5,363 nt of DNA from NCBI GenBank assembly GCA_026389955.1, contig JAPLGY010000234.1, positions 1 to 5,363 on the forward strand, in the 5' to 3' direction. The position numbers and the translations under genes are program-made. Below are positions 1-5,363 of the stretch, one piece after another; position 1 is the first letter of the stretch, and each line of letters opens with the position of its first letter. Below the pieces are notes generated by a model that was not told where the DNA came from, ran no database searches, and saw nothing but the letters and a program-made list of their open reading frames with translations. Source of the DNA: Caldilinea sp. (GTDB taxonomy: Bacteria > Chloroflexota > Anaerolineae > Caldilineales > Caldilineaceae).

Positions 1-6
1 CTCCTG
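1..6 (-). promoter_or_regulatory. Minus-strand Shine-Dalgarno for a divergent gene beyond the left edge
   Basis: Read on the minus strand, the first six bases are CAGGAG, a good Shine-Dalgarno. It lies about 35-40 bases downstream of the predicted leftward promoter (47-75). A start codon would be expected roughly 5-9 bases beyond the left edge. No start codon or coding sequence is visible, so the gene itself cannot be described. Confidence 0.4.
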
Positions 7-24
7 ACTTTTGAACAATTTCAG

Positions 25-34
25 AAACCGCTTT
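25..34. promoter_or_regulatory. Candidate LacI/GalR-type operator, left copy
   Basis: AAACCGCTTT is a ten-base near-palindrome with one mismatched pair around a central CG, the typical core of LacI/GalR-family operators. It lies just downstream of the predicted start point of the leftward promoter. It nearly matches the perfect palindrome at 201-210, with centres about 176 bp apart. The sequence is seen directly; binding by a LacI-family repressor is inferred, and no such regulator is encoded in the window. Confidence 0.4.
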
Positions 35-46
35 TAGTTTTTATAC

Positions 47-75
47 ACTCTATCACTGCGGCAAATGGCTGTCAA
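47..75 (-). promoter_or_regulatory. Leftward sigma-70-type promoter (divergent)
   Basis: On the minus strand there is a perfect -35 TTGACA (plus-strand bases 70-75), a 17-base spacer and a -10 TAGAGT (47-52) preceded by an extended TGA. The predicted start is near base 40. The -35, TG extension and -10 match the rightward promoter at 170-199 closely, which raises confidence in both. It would drive a gene to the left of the window. Confidence 0.5.
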
Positions 76-99
76 GTCTGGCGGGAGGAGGGGCTTTTC

Positions 100-122
100 G
101 GGGTCTGCAGCCGGGGGTCTGC
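100..122. repeat. Short direct repeat GGGGTCTGC x2
   Basis: GGGGTCTGC occurs at 100-108 and 114-122, a spacing of 14 bases, in the G-rich stretch between the two divergent -35 boxes. It could be an activator site on one helical face or chance in G-rich DNA. Nothing else in the 76-169 stretch was recognised. Confidence 0.3.
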
Positions 123-169
123 GGCACCAAGACGAAGCAACCCTGGGATTTTGTCCCCCCAAAGTGCAT

Positions 170-199
170 TTGACAAGCGCGCTTTGGCTGTGATAGATT
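170..199 (+). promoter_or_regulatory. Rightward sigma-70-type promoter of the transport operon
   Basis: A perfect -35 TTGACA (170-175) is followed by an 18-base spacer and a -10 TAGATT (194-199) with an extended TG at 191-192. Predicted transcription start is near base 206, giving a leader of about 134 bases before the ATG at 340. It is the best promoter upstream of the binding-protein gene and has a mirrored twin at 47-75. Confidence 0.6.
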
Positions 200-200
200 A

Positions 201-210
201 AAACCGGTTT
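201..210. promoter_or_regulatory. Candidate LacI/GalR-type operator, right copy
   Basis: AAACCGGTTT is a perfect ten-base palindrome with a central CG, lying across the predicted transcription start of the rightward promoter, where a bound repressor would block RNA polymerase. LacI/GalR-family operators commonly have this core, and such regulators often control sugar ABC transporter operons. The repressor identity is inferred. Confidence 0.5.
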
Positions 211-240
211 CGGAAAGTCCATCTGATTTAAGTTTGTTCA

Positions 241-297
241 CTGACAGGCGTACGTCGTGCAGCGCTGGAACGGATCTGGCCAGCGTACGCCTGGCAG
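241..297 (+). promoter_or_regulatory. Leader hairpin upstream of the binding-protein gene
   Basis: CTGACAGGCGTACG (241-254) pairs with CGTACGCCTGGCAG (284-297): 13 of 14 positions pair, with one mismatch (244/294). The 29-base loop holds the small palindrome CAGCGCTG (260-267) and most of CTGGCCAG (276-283). It lies in the predicted leader, about 40 bases before the start codon. It could be an mRNA-stabilising stem. Alternatively, since each arm contains the self-palindrome CGTACG 35 bases apart, it could be a pair of protein-binding sites. It matches no riboswitch class that I recognise. Confidence 0.45.
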
Positions 298-326
298 ACC
301 GATCATTTTCGTTTTAAGCAGACTCA

Positions 327-332
327 AAGGAG
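327..332 (+). promoter_or_regulatory. Ribosome binding site of the binding-protein gene
   Basis: AAGGAG lies 7 bases before the ATG at 340 and 10 bases before a second in-frame ATG at 343. The spacing favours the first ATG, though either would leave the signal peptide intact. Confidence 0.8.
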
Positions 333-339
333 AGGGCAG

Positions 340-1677
340 ATGATGGAAAAGGGAAAGACCCAACTCAGCCGGCGGTCGTTTTTGCAGTTGAGCGGCATAC
401 TCGCCGGTGCTGCTGCGCTGGCAGCCTGTGCGCCGGCTGTCAGCACAGGGGGGCAGAGCGGGGCGGAGCCCGCTGCGCAGACCACAGCGTTGGAGATGTA
501 CACGCGTCTGACCAACAATGAACAGCTGGAAACGTTGTCGGCCAGGTACCAGGACGCACATGCCGGTTCCCAGCTCACGGTGTCGGCGTTTGACGGCCGC
601 GACATGCTGACCAAACTGACGACTGCCGTTGCCGGGGGATTGCCCCCCGACCTGGTGATGATCGACATTGCGTTCACCGCCCAGTTTGCGGACCGCAACG
701 TGTTGATGGACATCGGCCCGATCGTAGACGACGCCAACATGCGCGAGGATGCCTTCAAAGGCTACGACGTCGGCACTACCTGGAAAGGCAAATACATCTC
801 CTATCCGATGTGGTCTGACTGCTCCGCACTCTACTACAACAAGAAACTGATGGCTGACGCTGGGGTGACCAGTCTGGAAGGGCCCAAGAGCTGGACGGAG
901 GTGGTCGAACAGGCGACAGCGGTCCATGGGCTGGGCGAGGACATCTGGGGCTTCCTGACCAATGTTACCTCCTCAGGCGCTACCTGGTTCCTTTGGGCCC
1001 CCTTCATGTGGGCCGCAGGTGGACAAACCTTCAATGCCGACTTGACCGGCACCGAGTTCGACAGCACGCCCGCCGTCTCGGCTGCCAAGCTCTGGGTGGA
1101 CATGTACCTGGCCGGGCTTGCCCCCATCGAATGTGTCAGCGGGACCTGGGGCGATGTCGAGGGGCTTTTCACAAGTGGCAAATCGGGCATGTTGCTCAGC
1201 GGACCCTATATGGTCGGGCTGATGGCTGGCCAGTATCCTGAACTCGACTACGGCGTCACCCTGATCCCAGGCCCCGAAGCAGGCACTGCTTCTTCATTTG
1301 TCGGCGGCGACGGCATGAGCGTCATCGAGGCGACCAAGCAGAAAGATGCGGCCATCGAAGCATTTCGGTGGATTACCGACGCTGCGCTGATGAAAGAAGT
1401 AGCGATGGAGAACAACGGGACCTGGATCCAAGGCCTGCCGCCCCGCAATTCTGCGGCAGATGCCGAGTACCTGGAGAAATTCCCGAACTACGCCGTCTTC
1501 ATCGACGCCCTCAAAGTCGGGACGTTGGTCAACCACCCTGCCATCTTTGAGATCGACAAGCCGTTGAAGCTGGCTTTTGAAAAGATGATGCTGGAACAGG
1601 TGCCTGTGGAGGATGCGATGGCCGAGCTCGACGCTGCAGGCGACGAAATCCTGCAGCGCTACAACTCGACCCAGTGA
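340..1677 (+). CDS. Sugar ABC transporter substrate-binding lipoprotein (family 1, UgpB/MalE-like)
   Basis: This 445-residue protein is the extracellular receptor of a carbohydrate importer, delivering an oligosaccharide to the two permeases encoded downstream. The N-terminus has a twin-arginine motif (SRRSFLQLSG, residues 10-19), an Ala-rich hydrophobic stretch and a lipobox LAAC (27-30), predicting Tat export and lipid anchoring at Cys30. An Ala/Gly/Gln-rich linker follows. The mature part fits the family 1 solute-binding fold (COG1653): an N-terminal AVAGGLPPDLVMID segment (about 92-105), WSDCSALYYNKKLMADAG (about 154-171) and a TSGKSGMLLSGPYM segment (about 279-292), typical of this family. 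Length is usual. A strong Shine-Dalgarno 7 bases upstream supports the start. A strong hairpin follows the stop codon, so transcription may partly end after this gene. The ligand cannot be read from sequence; the downstream GH127 gene suggests an arabinofuranose-containing oligosaccharide. The family assignment is firm, the ligand is not. Confidence 0.93.
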   Translation: MMEKGKTQLSRRSFLQLSGILAGAAALAACAPAVSTGGQSGAEPAAQTTALEMYTRLTNNEQLETLSARYQDAHAGSQLTVSAFDGRDMLTKLTTAVAGGLPPDLVMIDIAFTAQFADRNVLMDIGPIVDDANMREDAFKGYDVGTTWKGKYISYPMWSDCSALYYNKKLMADAGVTSLEGPKSWTEVVEQATAVHGLGEDIWGFLTNVTSSGATWFLWAPFMWAAGGQTFNADLTGTEFDSTPAVSAAKLWVDMYLAGLAPIECVSGTWGDVEGLFTSGKSGMLLSGPYMVGLMAGQYPELDYGVTLIPGPEAGTASSFVGGDGMSVIEATKQKDAAIEAFRWITDAALMKEVAMENNGTWIQGLPPRNSAADAEYLEKFPNYAVFIDALKVGTLVNHPAIFEIDKPLKLAFEKMMLEQVPVEDAMAELDAAGDEILQRYNSTQ

Positions 1678-1680
1678 CCC

Positions 1681-1742
1681 TGTCTCTGGCGCTGCCCTGG
1701 CTGGTCAATCAGCCAGGGCAGCGCCAGAGACATCTTCTTTTT
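1681..1742 (+). terminator. Intercistronic hairpin, probable attenuating terminator
   Basis: Bases 1681-1703 and 1710-1732 are perfect reverse complements, giving a 23-bp GC-rich stem with a six-base loop (GTCAAT). It starts three bases after the binding-protein stop codon. A T-rich run (1733-1742, eight T among ten bases, ending in five T) follows, as in a Rho-independent terminator, though two C interrupt it. The next ribosome binding site begins 11 bases after the stem. The position is typical of sugar ABC operons in which the binding protein is made in excess over the permeases, by partial termination or by protection of the upstream mRNA from 3' decay. Confidence 0.75.
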
Positions 1743-1743
1743 C

Positions 1744-1749
1744 AAGGAG
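1744..1749 (+). promoter_or_regulatory. Ribosome binding site deciding the first permease start
   Basis: AAGGAG is 7 bases before the ATG at 1757. It fixes that start over in-frame upstream ATGs, the furthest at 1613, which would overlap the end of the binding-protein gene and read through the hairpin. Confidence 0.8.
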
Positions 1750-1756
1750 CAGCTGC

Positions 1757-2653
1757 ATGGTTTCTCTCTCTGTTCGGCTCCAGCGACTTCGCTACCGCCA
1801 GGCCTTCTGGGCTTGGGTTTTTTTGTCGCCTGGGCTGGCCTACTTTGCCATCTTTTTGATTTTGCCGGTGTTGGCGTCGATCTACATCAGTTTCACCAAC
1901 TGGGACATCTTGACCCCCCCCCGGTGGGTCGGAGTGGCAAATTACACGGAATTGCTGCAAAACAGCGCGATCCAGAGAGCCATCCTGAACACCTTTTATT
2001 ACGCCGCAGTCACCATCCCGGTCACGATTGCGCTCGGTCTGCTGCTGGCTCTGGCGTTGAACCGAGCCTTCTTCGGGCGTACCTTTTTTCGAATCATCTA
2101 CTATCTGCCGGTAGTGATCTCTGCGGCGGCAACAGCGCTGCTCTGGATGTGGATTTTTCAGTCCCAGGTGGGGTTGCTGAACCATCTGTTGGCGTGGGCC
2201 GGTCTGCCCAAACAGAGCTGGCTGGTCAGCCCGCTCTATGCAATGCCTGTGATCATGTGGACCGGCATCTGGCAGAGCCTCGGCTGGTCGGTGGTGGTGT
2301 TTCTGGCGGGGCTGCAAAACATTTCCGAGATGTACTACGAGGCCGCCAAGATCGACGGTGCCGACAGCGGCCAGCTGTTTCGCTACATCACCTGGCCGCT
2401 GCTGGCCCCCACGACCCTGTTTGTGCTGGTCATTTTGATCATCGGTTCGCTGCAGGTGTTTGGCACCGTGTTGATCATGACCGACGGCGGCCCTCTGAAC
2501 TCGACAACGGTGATCGTTCACCAGGTCTATATCAACGCCTTTCAATATCTGCGCATGGGCTACGGGAGTGCGCTGGGGATCATTTTGTTTCTCTTCATCC
2601 TGCTTCTGGCGCTGACCAACCTTCGACTTTTTGGCAGCAGTGCAGCCCAGTGA
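1757..2653 (+). CDS. Sugar ABC transporter permease, MalF/UgpA-type
   Basis: This 298-residue inner-membrane protein is one half of the importer channel. Six membrane segments are apparent at about 17-45, 79-101, 111-133, 161-185, 215-236 and 267-289. The cytoplasmic EAA loop, which contacts the ATPase, is clear: YYEAAKIDGADSGQLF from about residue 193, with Glu195-Ala-Ala, Gly201 and a following TWPLL. The family-typical TDGGPLNST lies at 242-250 before the last segment. The N-terminal start (VRLQRLRYRQAFWAWVFLSPGL) fits MalF/UgpA-like CUT1 permeases without the extra N-terminal helices of E. coli MalF. It lies 79 bases after the binding-protein gene and 64 before the second permease, which fits one operon. 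A run of nine C at 1914-1922 lies in frame within the TPPR codons and could be a sequencing or slippage hot spot, but the frame is intact. The family is certain; the substrate is inferred from neighbours. Confidence 0.93.
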   Translation: MVSLSVRLQRLRYRQAFWAWVFLSPGLAYFAIFLILPVLASIYISFTNWDILTPPRWVGVANYTELLQNSAIQRAILNTFYYAAVTIPVTIALGLLLALALNRAFFGRTFFRIIYYLPVVISAAATALLWMWIFQSQVGLLNHLLAWAGLPKQSWLVSPLYAMPVIMWTGIWQSLGWSVVVFLAGLQNISEMYYEAAKIDGADSGQLFRYITWPLLAPTTLFVLVILIIGSLQVFGTVLIMTDGGPLNSTTVIVHQVYINAFQYLRMGYGSALGIILFLFILLLALTNLRLFGSSAAQ

Positions 2654-2717
2654 AGCCGGCCACACCCGCCCCCAGCAGCTTTCCCATGCAATCCAACCGA
2701 CCCGTCACGAGCTACCT

Positions 2718-3641
2718 ATGAGCCAACGCACATCTCCGCCCCTTTTCTCCCCTTCTGTCGGAAACCGACAGCGTCGAGCCAGACCGTGGAACCTCTCGCT
2801 GTTGCTGGTTGTGGGGGCTCTGACCCTCGGCGCGGTCATTTTCATGCTGCCTTTTCTCTGGATGGTGCTGACCTCGCTCAAGAGCGACCGTCAGGTACGC
2901 ACGATCCCCTTGCTCCTCTGGCCTGACCCCCTGCTGATCGAGCCCTACGTACGCGCCTGGGTCGGCGCCAACTTCAGCCAGTACACCCTCAACAGCCTGA
3001 TCGTCTCCACGGCCGCAGCGGCCGTCAATGCATTTCTCAGCGCGCTGATGGGCTATACCCTGGCGCGGCTGCGCTTTCGCGGCCGCGAGGTGGTCTTCAC
3101 CTTGATCTTGAGCACGCTGATGGTGCCGGTGCAGATTGCCTTCATCCCCATGTTTCTGATCGTGGCCCGGATGCCCTTGCTGGGCGGCAACGACCTTCTG
3201 GGCCAGGGGGGGAGTGGGCTGCTGGACACCTATGCGGGCCTGCTGGCCCCACATGTCATCACGGCCTTCGGCATCTTTCTGCTGCGCCAGTTCATGTTGG
3301 GTTTCCCCACCGATCTGGAAGATGCTGCCCGCGTGGACGGAGCCTCCGAGTTCATGATTTTTTGGCGGATCATGCTGCCGCTTTCCGTGCCGGCCCTGAT
3401 CACCCTCTTCCTGCTGCACTTCACCGGTGTCTGGAACGACCTGCTTTGGCCACTTGTGGTGACCAACAGCGAAGCGATGCGGACCCTGCCGCTCGGCCTG
3501 TCGCAGCTGCGCGGGACCCTCTACACCGAGTGGAACATGGTGATGGCCGGCACCGCCATCAGCGTCATCCCAACCATCATCATTTTTATCATCGGCCAAC
3601 GCTACTTTCAACGCAGCATTGCCATTACCGGCCTCAAATAA
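2718..3641 (+). CDS. Sugar ABC transporter permease, MalG/UgpE-type
   Basis: This 307-residue protein is the partner permease of the importer. Membrane segments appear at about 28-51, 92-114, 125-149, 173-194, 222-237 and 274-294. The ATPase-contacting EAA loop reads EDAARVDGASEFMIFW from residue 201, with Asp in place of the first Ala, Gly208, and LPLS from 220, the usual MalG/UgpE pattern. FTGVWNDLLWPLV (about 235-247) and the C-terminal YFQRSIAITGLK are also typical. The start at ATG 2718 gives the normal short cytoplasmic N-terminus; an in-frame ATG at 2631 would overlap the first permease and add 29 residues unlike the family. No good Shine-Dalgarno precedes 2718 (only GAGCT at 2709-2713), so initiation may be weak or helped by translation of the gene before. 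No ATPase gene follows, so a shared MsmK/MalK-like ATPase encoded elsewhere is expected. Confidence 0.92.
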   Translation: MSQRTSPPLFSPSVGNRQRRARPWNLSLLLVVGALTLGAVIFMLPFLWMVLTSLKSDRQVRTIPLLLWPDPLLIEPYVRAWVGANFSQYTLNSLIVSTAAAAVNAFLSALMGYTLARLRFRGREVVFTLILSTLMVPVQIAFIPMFLIVARMPLLGGNDLLGQGGSGLLDTYAGLLAPHVITAFGIFLLRQFMLGFPTDLEDAARVDGASEFMIFWRIMLPLSVPALITLFLLHFTGVWNDLLWPLVVTNSEAMRTLPLGLSQLRGTLYTEWNMVMAGTAISVIPTIIIFIIGQRYFQRSIAITGLK

Positions 3642-3686
3642 ACTCTTTGTTCGATCTCAGCCTCTGAACAGCCTGCAACACCATCC

Positions 3687-3691
3687 AAGGA
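3687..3691 (+). promoter_or_regulatory. Ribosome binding site of the GH127 gene
   Basis: AAGGA lies 7 bases before the ATG at 3699. It supports that start in a 57-base gap that holds no convincing promoter or terminator, so the enzyme is probably on the same transcript as the transporter. Confidence 0.75.
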
Positions 3692-3698
3692 TCCAAAT

Positions 3699-5363
3699 AT
3701 GTCTTCTACTGCCAGCTACCCGATCGCCCCTCTGCCCTTCACCGCTGTCACGATCGACGACGCTTTCTGGTCTCCCCGCATCGAAACCAACCGCGCGGTC
3801 ACTGTCCCCTACGATTTCGCCAAATGCGAAGAGACCGGGCGGATCGCCAACTTTGCCCGCGCGGCGGGCCGTCAGGGGGGCGCACACGAGGGGATCTTTT
3901 TCAACGATTCCGACGTGTTCAAGGTGATTGAAGGGGCCGCCTATTCGTTGATGCTGCAGCCTGATGAAGCGCTCGACGCGTATCTGGACCAGCTGATCGA
4001 CGTGATCGGGGCAGCCCAGGAAGCGGACGGCTACCTCTACACAGCCCGCACCATCGCCGAGCGCAACGCCACGCCGGAGGCGCTCCCCCCCGATCGCGAG
4101 GGGGCTGTCCGCTGGTCCAACCTGAAGGTCAGCCACGAACTGTACAATGTCGGCCATCTTTACGAAGCGGCGGCCGCCCATTTTCAAGCCACGGGCAAGC
4201 GAACCCTGCTGCAGATTGCGCTCAAAAATGCCGACCATATCGACAGCGTCTTCGGCCCCGGCAGGCTTCGTGCTGTGCCCGGCCATCAGGAGATCGAGAT
4301 CGGGCTGGTCAAGCTGTTTTTGGTGACAGGCGAAGAACGCTATCTCACGCTGGCCAAGTTTTTTCTCGACGAGCGCGGCCGGGCCGACGGCCATGAGCTC
4401 TACGGTGCCTACGCACAGGATCACGTGCCGGTCGTCGAACAGCAGACTGCGATCGGGCACGCAGTCCGCGCTGGCTACATGTATACTGCGATGGCCGACG
4501 TCGCTGCGCTGACCGGCCAACAGTCCTACATCGACGCCATCGACCGCATCTGGGAGGATGTTGTCAACGGCAAGCTGTACCTCACCGGCGGCATCGGGGC
4601 CCGCCATGAAGGAGAAGCCTTTGGGGAAGCCTACGAGTTGCCCAACCGGACCGCCTACAACGAAACCTGTGCCGCGATCGCCAATGTTTTTTGGAATCAA
4701 CGCCTCTTCCAGCTGCACGGCCACGCCAAGTACATCGACGTGCTCGAACGCTCCCTGTACAACGGCTTTCTCTCCGGGGTCGACTTCAGCGGAGACCGTT
4801 TTTTCTATGTCAACCCGCTCGAATTTGACGGCACCTACTCGTTCAACCGAGATGATTCACGTGAGCGCCTGCCCTGGTTCAATTGTTCCTGCTGCCCAAC
4901 CAACGTGGTGCGCCTCTTTCCCTCGCTGGGGGGCTATCTTTACGCGCAGCAGGGCCAGAAGCTGTTTGTCAACCTGTTTGTCGCCAGCCACGCTACCACC
5001 CAGATCGACGGCCACACCGTCCGGATCGCCCAAGAGACACGCTACCCGTGGGAAGGAACGGTCCAGATCAGGGTCGACCCGGCTGCAGCGGCCCGCTTCA
5101 CACTCTGTCTGCGGATCCCCGGCTGGGCTCAGGAGGAGCCACTCCCTGGCTTGCTCTATCGCTTCAGCCCCTCGGAACCCACCCAGCCTGTGTTGACGGT
5201 GAATGGACGGCCGGAACCGATCCAGCTCCAGAACGGCTACGCGCGATTGGAGCGTCTGTGGCAGCCCGGAGACGTCGTCGAGCTGCTGCTGCCCCTGCCG
5301 GTTCGCTGTGTCGAAACCCACGAAGCTGTCGTCGAAAACCGCGGCAGCGTGGCCGTGACCCGG
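3699..5363 (+). CDS. GH127-type beta-L-arabinofuranosidase (DUF1680), 3' end cut by the window
   Basis: This frame stays open for 555 codons to the window edge. GH127 proteins usually have about 640-660 residues, so roughly the last 90 are missing. The family removes terminal beta-L-arabinofuranose, as in Bifidobacterium HypBA1, using a zinc-bound cysteine nucleophile. Diagnostic parts are present: N-terminal VTIDDAFWSPRIETNR (18-33), SHELYNVGHL (145-154), GHQEIEIGLVKLF (195-207), EQQTAIGHAVR (247-257), LTGGIGARHEGEAFG (about 294-308), YNETCA (320-325) and NCSCCPTN (395-402). By spacing to HypBA1 (Glu322, Glu338, Cys340, Cys417, Cys418), the zinc ligands would be Glu322, Cys324, Cys398 and Cys399, with Cys398 the nucleophile and Glu306 the acid/base. 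Residues up to about 410 would form the helical barrel and the rest beta-sandwich. There is no signal peptide or membrane segment, so it should act in the cytoplasm on imported oligosaccharides. The family is firm; exact sugar specificity is less certain because many DUF1680 members are uncharacterised. Confidence 0.92.
   Translation, partial: MSSTASYPIAPLPFTAVTIDDAFWSPRIETNRAVTVPYDFAKCEETGRIANFARAAGRQGGAHEGIFFNDSDVFKVIEGAAYSLMLQPDEALDAYLDQLIDVIGAAQEADGYLYTARTIAERNATPEALPPDREGAVRWSNLKVSHELYNVGHLYEAAAAHFQATGKRTLLQIALKNADHIDSVFGPGRLRAVPGHQEIEIGLVKLFLVTGEERYLTLAKFFLDERGRADGHELYGAYAQDHVPVVEQQTAIGHAVRAGYMYTAMADVAALTGQQSYIDAIDRIWEDVVNGKLYLTGGIGARHEGEAFGEAYELPNRTAYNETCAAIANVFWNQRLFQLHGHAKYIDVLERSLYNGFLSGVDFSGDRFFYVNPLEFDGTYSFNRDDSRERLPWFNCSCCPTNVVRLFPSLGGYLYAQQGQKLFVNLFVASHATTQIDGHTVRIAQETRYPWEGTVQIRVDPAAAARFTLCLRIPGWAQEEPLPGLLYRFSPSEPTQPVLTVNGRPEPIQLQNGYARLERLWQPGDVVELLLPLPVRCVETHEAVVENRGSVAVTR

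Larger units (their letters stand above)
24..212. repeat. Imperfect long inverted repeat forming a mirrored control region
   Basis: The left part (24-75) and the right part (170-211) match as reverse complements in a fixed order: GAAACCG with CGGTTTC, TTTTA with TAAAA, TCTATCAC with GTGATAGA, and TGTCAA with TTGACA. The left arm has about 11 extra bases (around 37-48) between the operator core and the -10. TGAACAA at 12-18 and TTGTTCA at 234-240 add a further pair at unequal distance. The matching parts are the -35, -10 and operator elements, so each arm appears to be a promoter-operator module. Confidence 0.55.

Noticed and set aside
42..47. TATACA as a plus-strand -10 box
   Set aside because: The bases 17 upstream (TTTCAG) match a -35 poorly, and the minus-strand promoter reading of the same area is much better supported.
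34..241. Two minus-strand open frames of 62 residues in the control region
   Set aside because: They overlap the promoter and operator elements, resemble no protein, and lie upstream of the leftward start point.
305..314. T-rich stretch after the leader hairpin as a terminator tail
   Set aside because: It begins about eight bases after the stem and is interrupted by C and G, so it does not look like a Rho-independent terminator.
1613..1756. Upstream extension of the first permease to ATG 1613
   Set aside because: It would overlap the binding-protein gene and read through the 23-bp hairpin; ATG 1757 has a proper Shine-Dalgarno and a family-like N-terminus.
1742..2665. Minus-strand open frame (307 residues) opposite the first permease
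   Set aside because: Its composition is rich in Gln, Arg, Asp and His with no family features, as expected for the complement of a hydrophobic membrane protein gene.
2712..3611. Minus-strand open frame (299 residues) opposite the second permease
   Set aside because: It is the same kind of antisense shadow, with low-complexity polar sequence and no domain.
3657..4724. Long minus-strand open frame (355 residues) opposite the GH127 gene
   Set aside because: It is antisense to a gene with clear GH127 motifs, shows no recognisable domain, and is explained by the codon bias of GC-rich DNA.
4558..5196. Plus-strand open frame (212 residues) in another frame within the GH127 gene
   Set aside because: Its Ser/Thr/Pro-rich composition is that of a shifted reading of the real gene, and no family was recognised.

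Overview
The window is one end of a bacterial sugar-uptake and breakdown locus. It holds four same-strand genes (the last cut by the window edge) behind a 339-base control region. The order is control region, Tat-type lipoprotein sugar-binding protein (340-1677), a strong intercistronic hairpin (1681-1732), two CUT1-type ABC permeases (1757-2653 and 2718-3641), then an intracellular GH127-type (DUF1680) beta-L-arabinofuranosidase (3699 to the edge, 555 residues visible). No RNA gene, CRISPR array, insertion sequence or transposase is visible.

Organism. The DNA is GC-rich. The binding protein starts with a twin-arginine signal immediately followed by a lipobox (SRRSFLQLSG ... LAAC). That leader style is common in Chloroflexota such as Caldilinea and Anaerolineae relatives. 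The assignment is an inference from style only; other GC-rich phyla with Tat-exported lipoproteins cannot be excluded.

Control region. Bases 1-240 look like a divergent promoter pair built as an imperfect mirror image. A rightward promoter (TTGACA at 170, extended -10 TGATAGATT ending at 199) faces away from a leftward one with the same elements (TTGACA and TGATAGAGT on the minus strand, 47-75). Each is followed by a LacI/GalR-style operator-like palindrome (AAACCGGTTT at 201-210; AAACCGCTTT at 25-34). A minus-strand Shine-Dalgarno (CAGGAG) lies at the extreme left edge, so a divergent gene probably begins just outside the window. Between the rightward promoter and the first gene is a 14-pair imperfect hairpin (241-297).

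How the genes work together. The binding protein captures an oligosaccharide outside the membrane, the two permeases form the channel, and the GH127 enzyme, which has no signal peptide, would trim terminal beta-L-arabinofuranose (or a related sugar) in the cytoplasm. No ATPase gene is present, as is common for CUT1 importers that share an MsmK/MalK-like ATPase encoded elsewhere. The hairpin after the binding-protein gene would let that gene be expressed more strongly than the permeases. The substrate is inferred from the neighbouring enzyme and is not shown directly.
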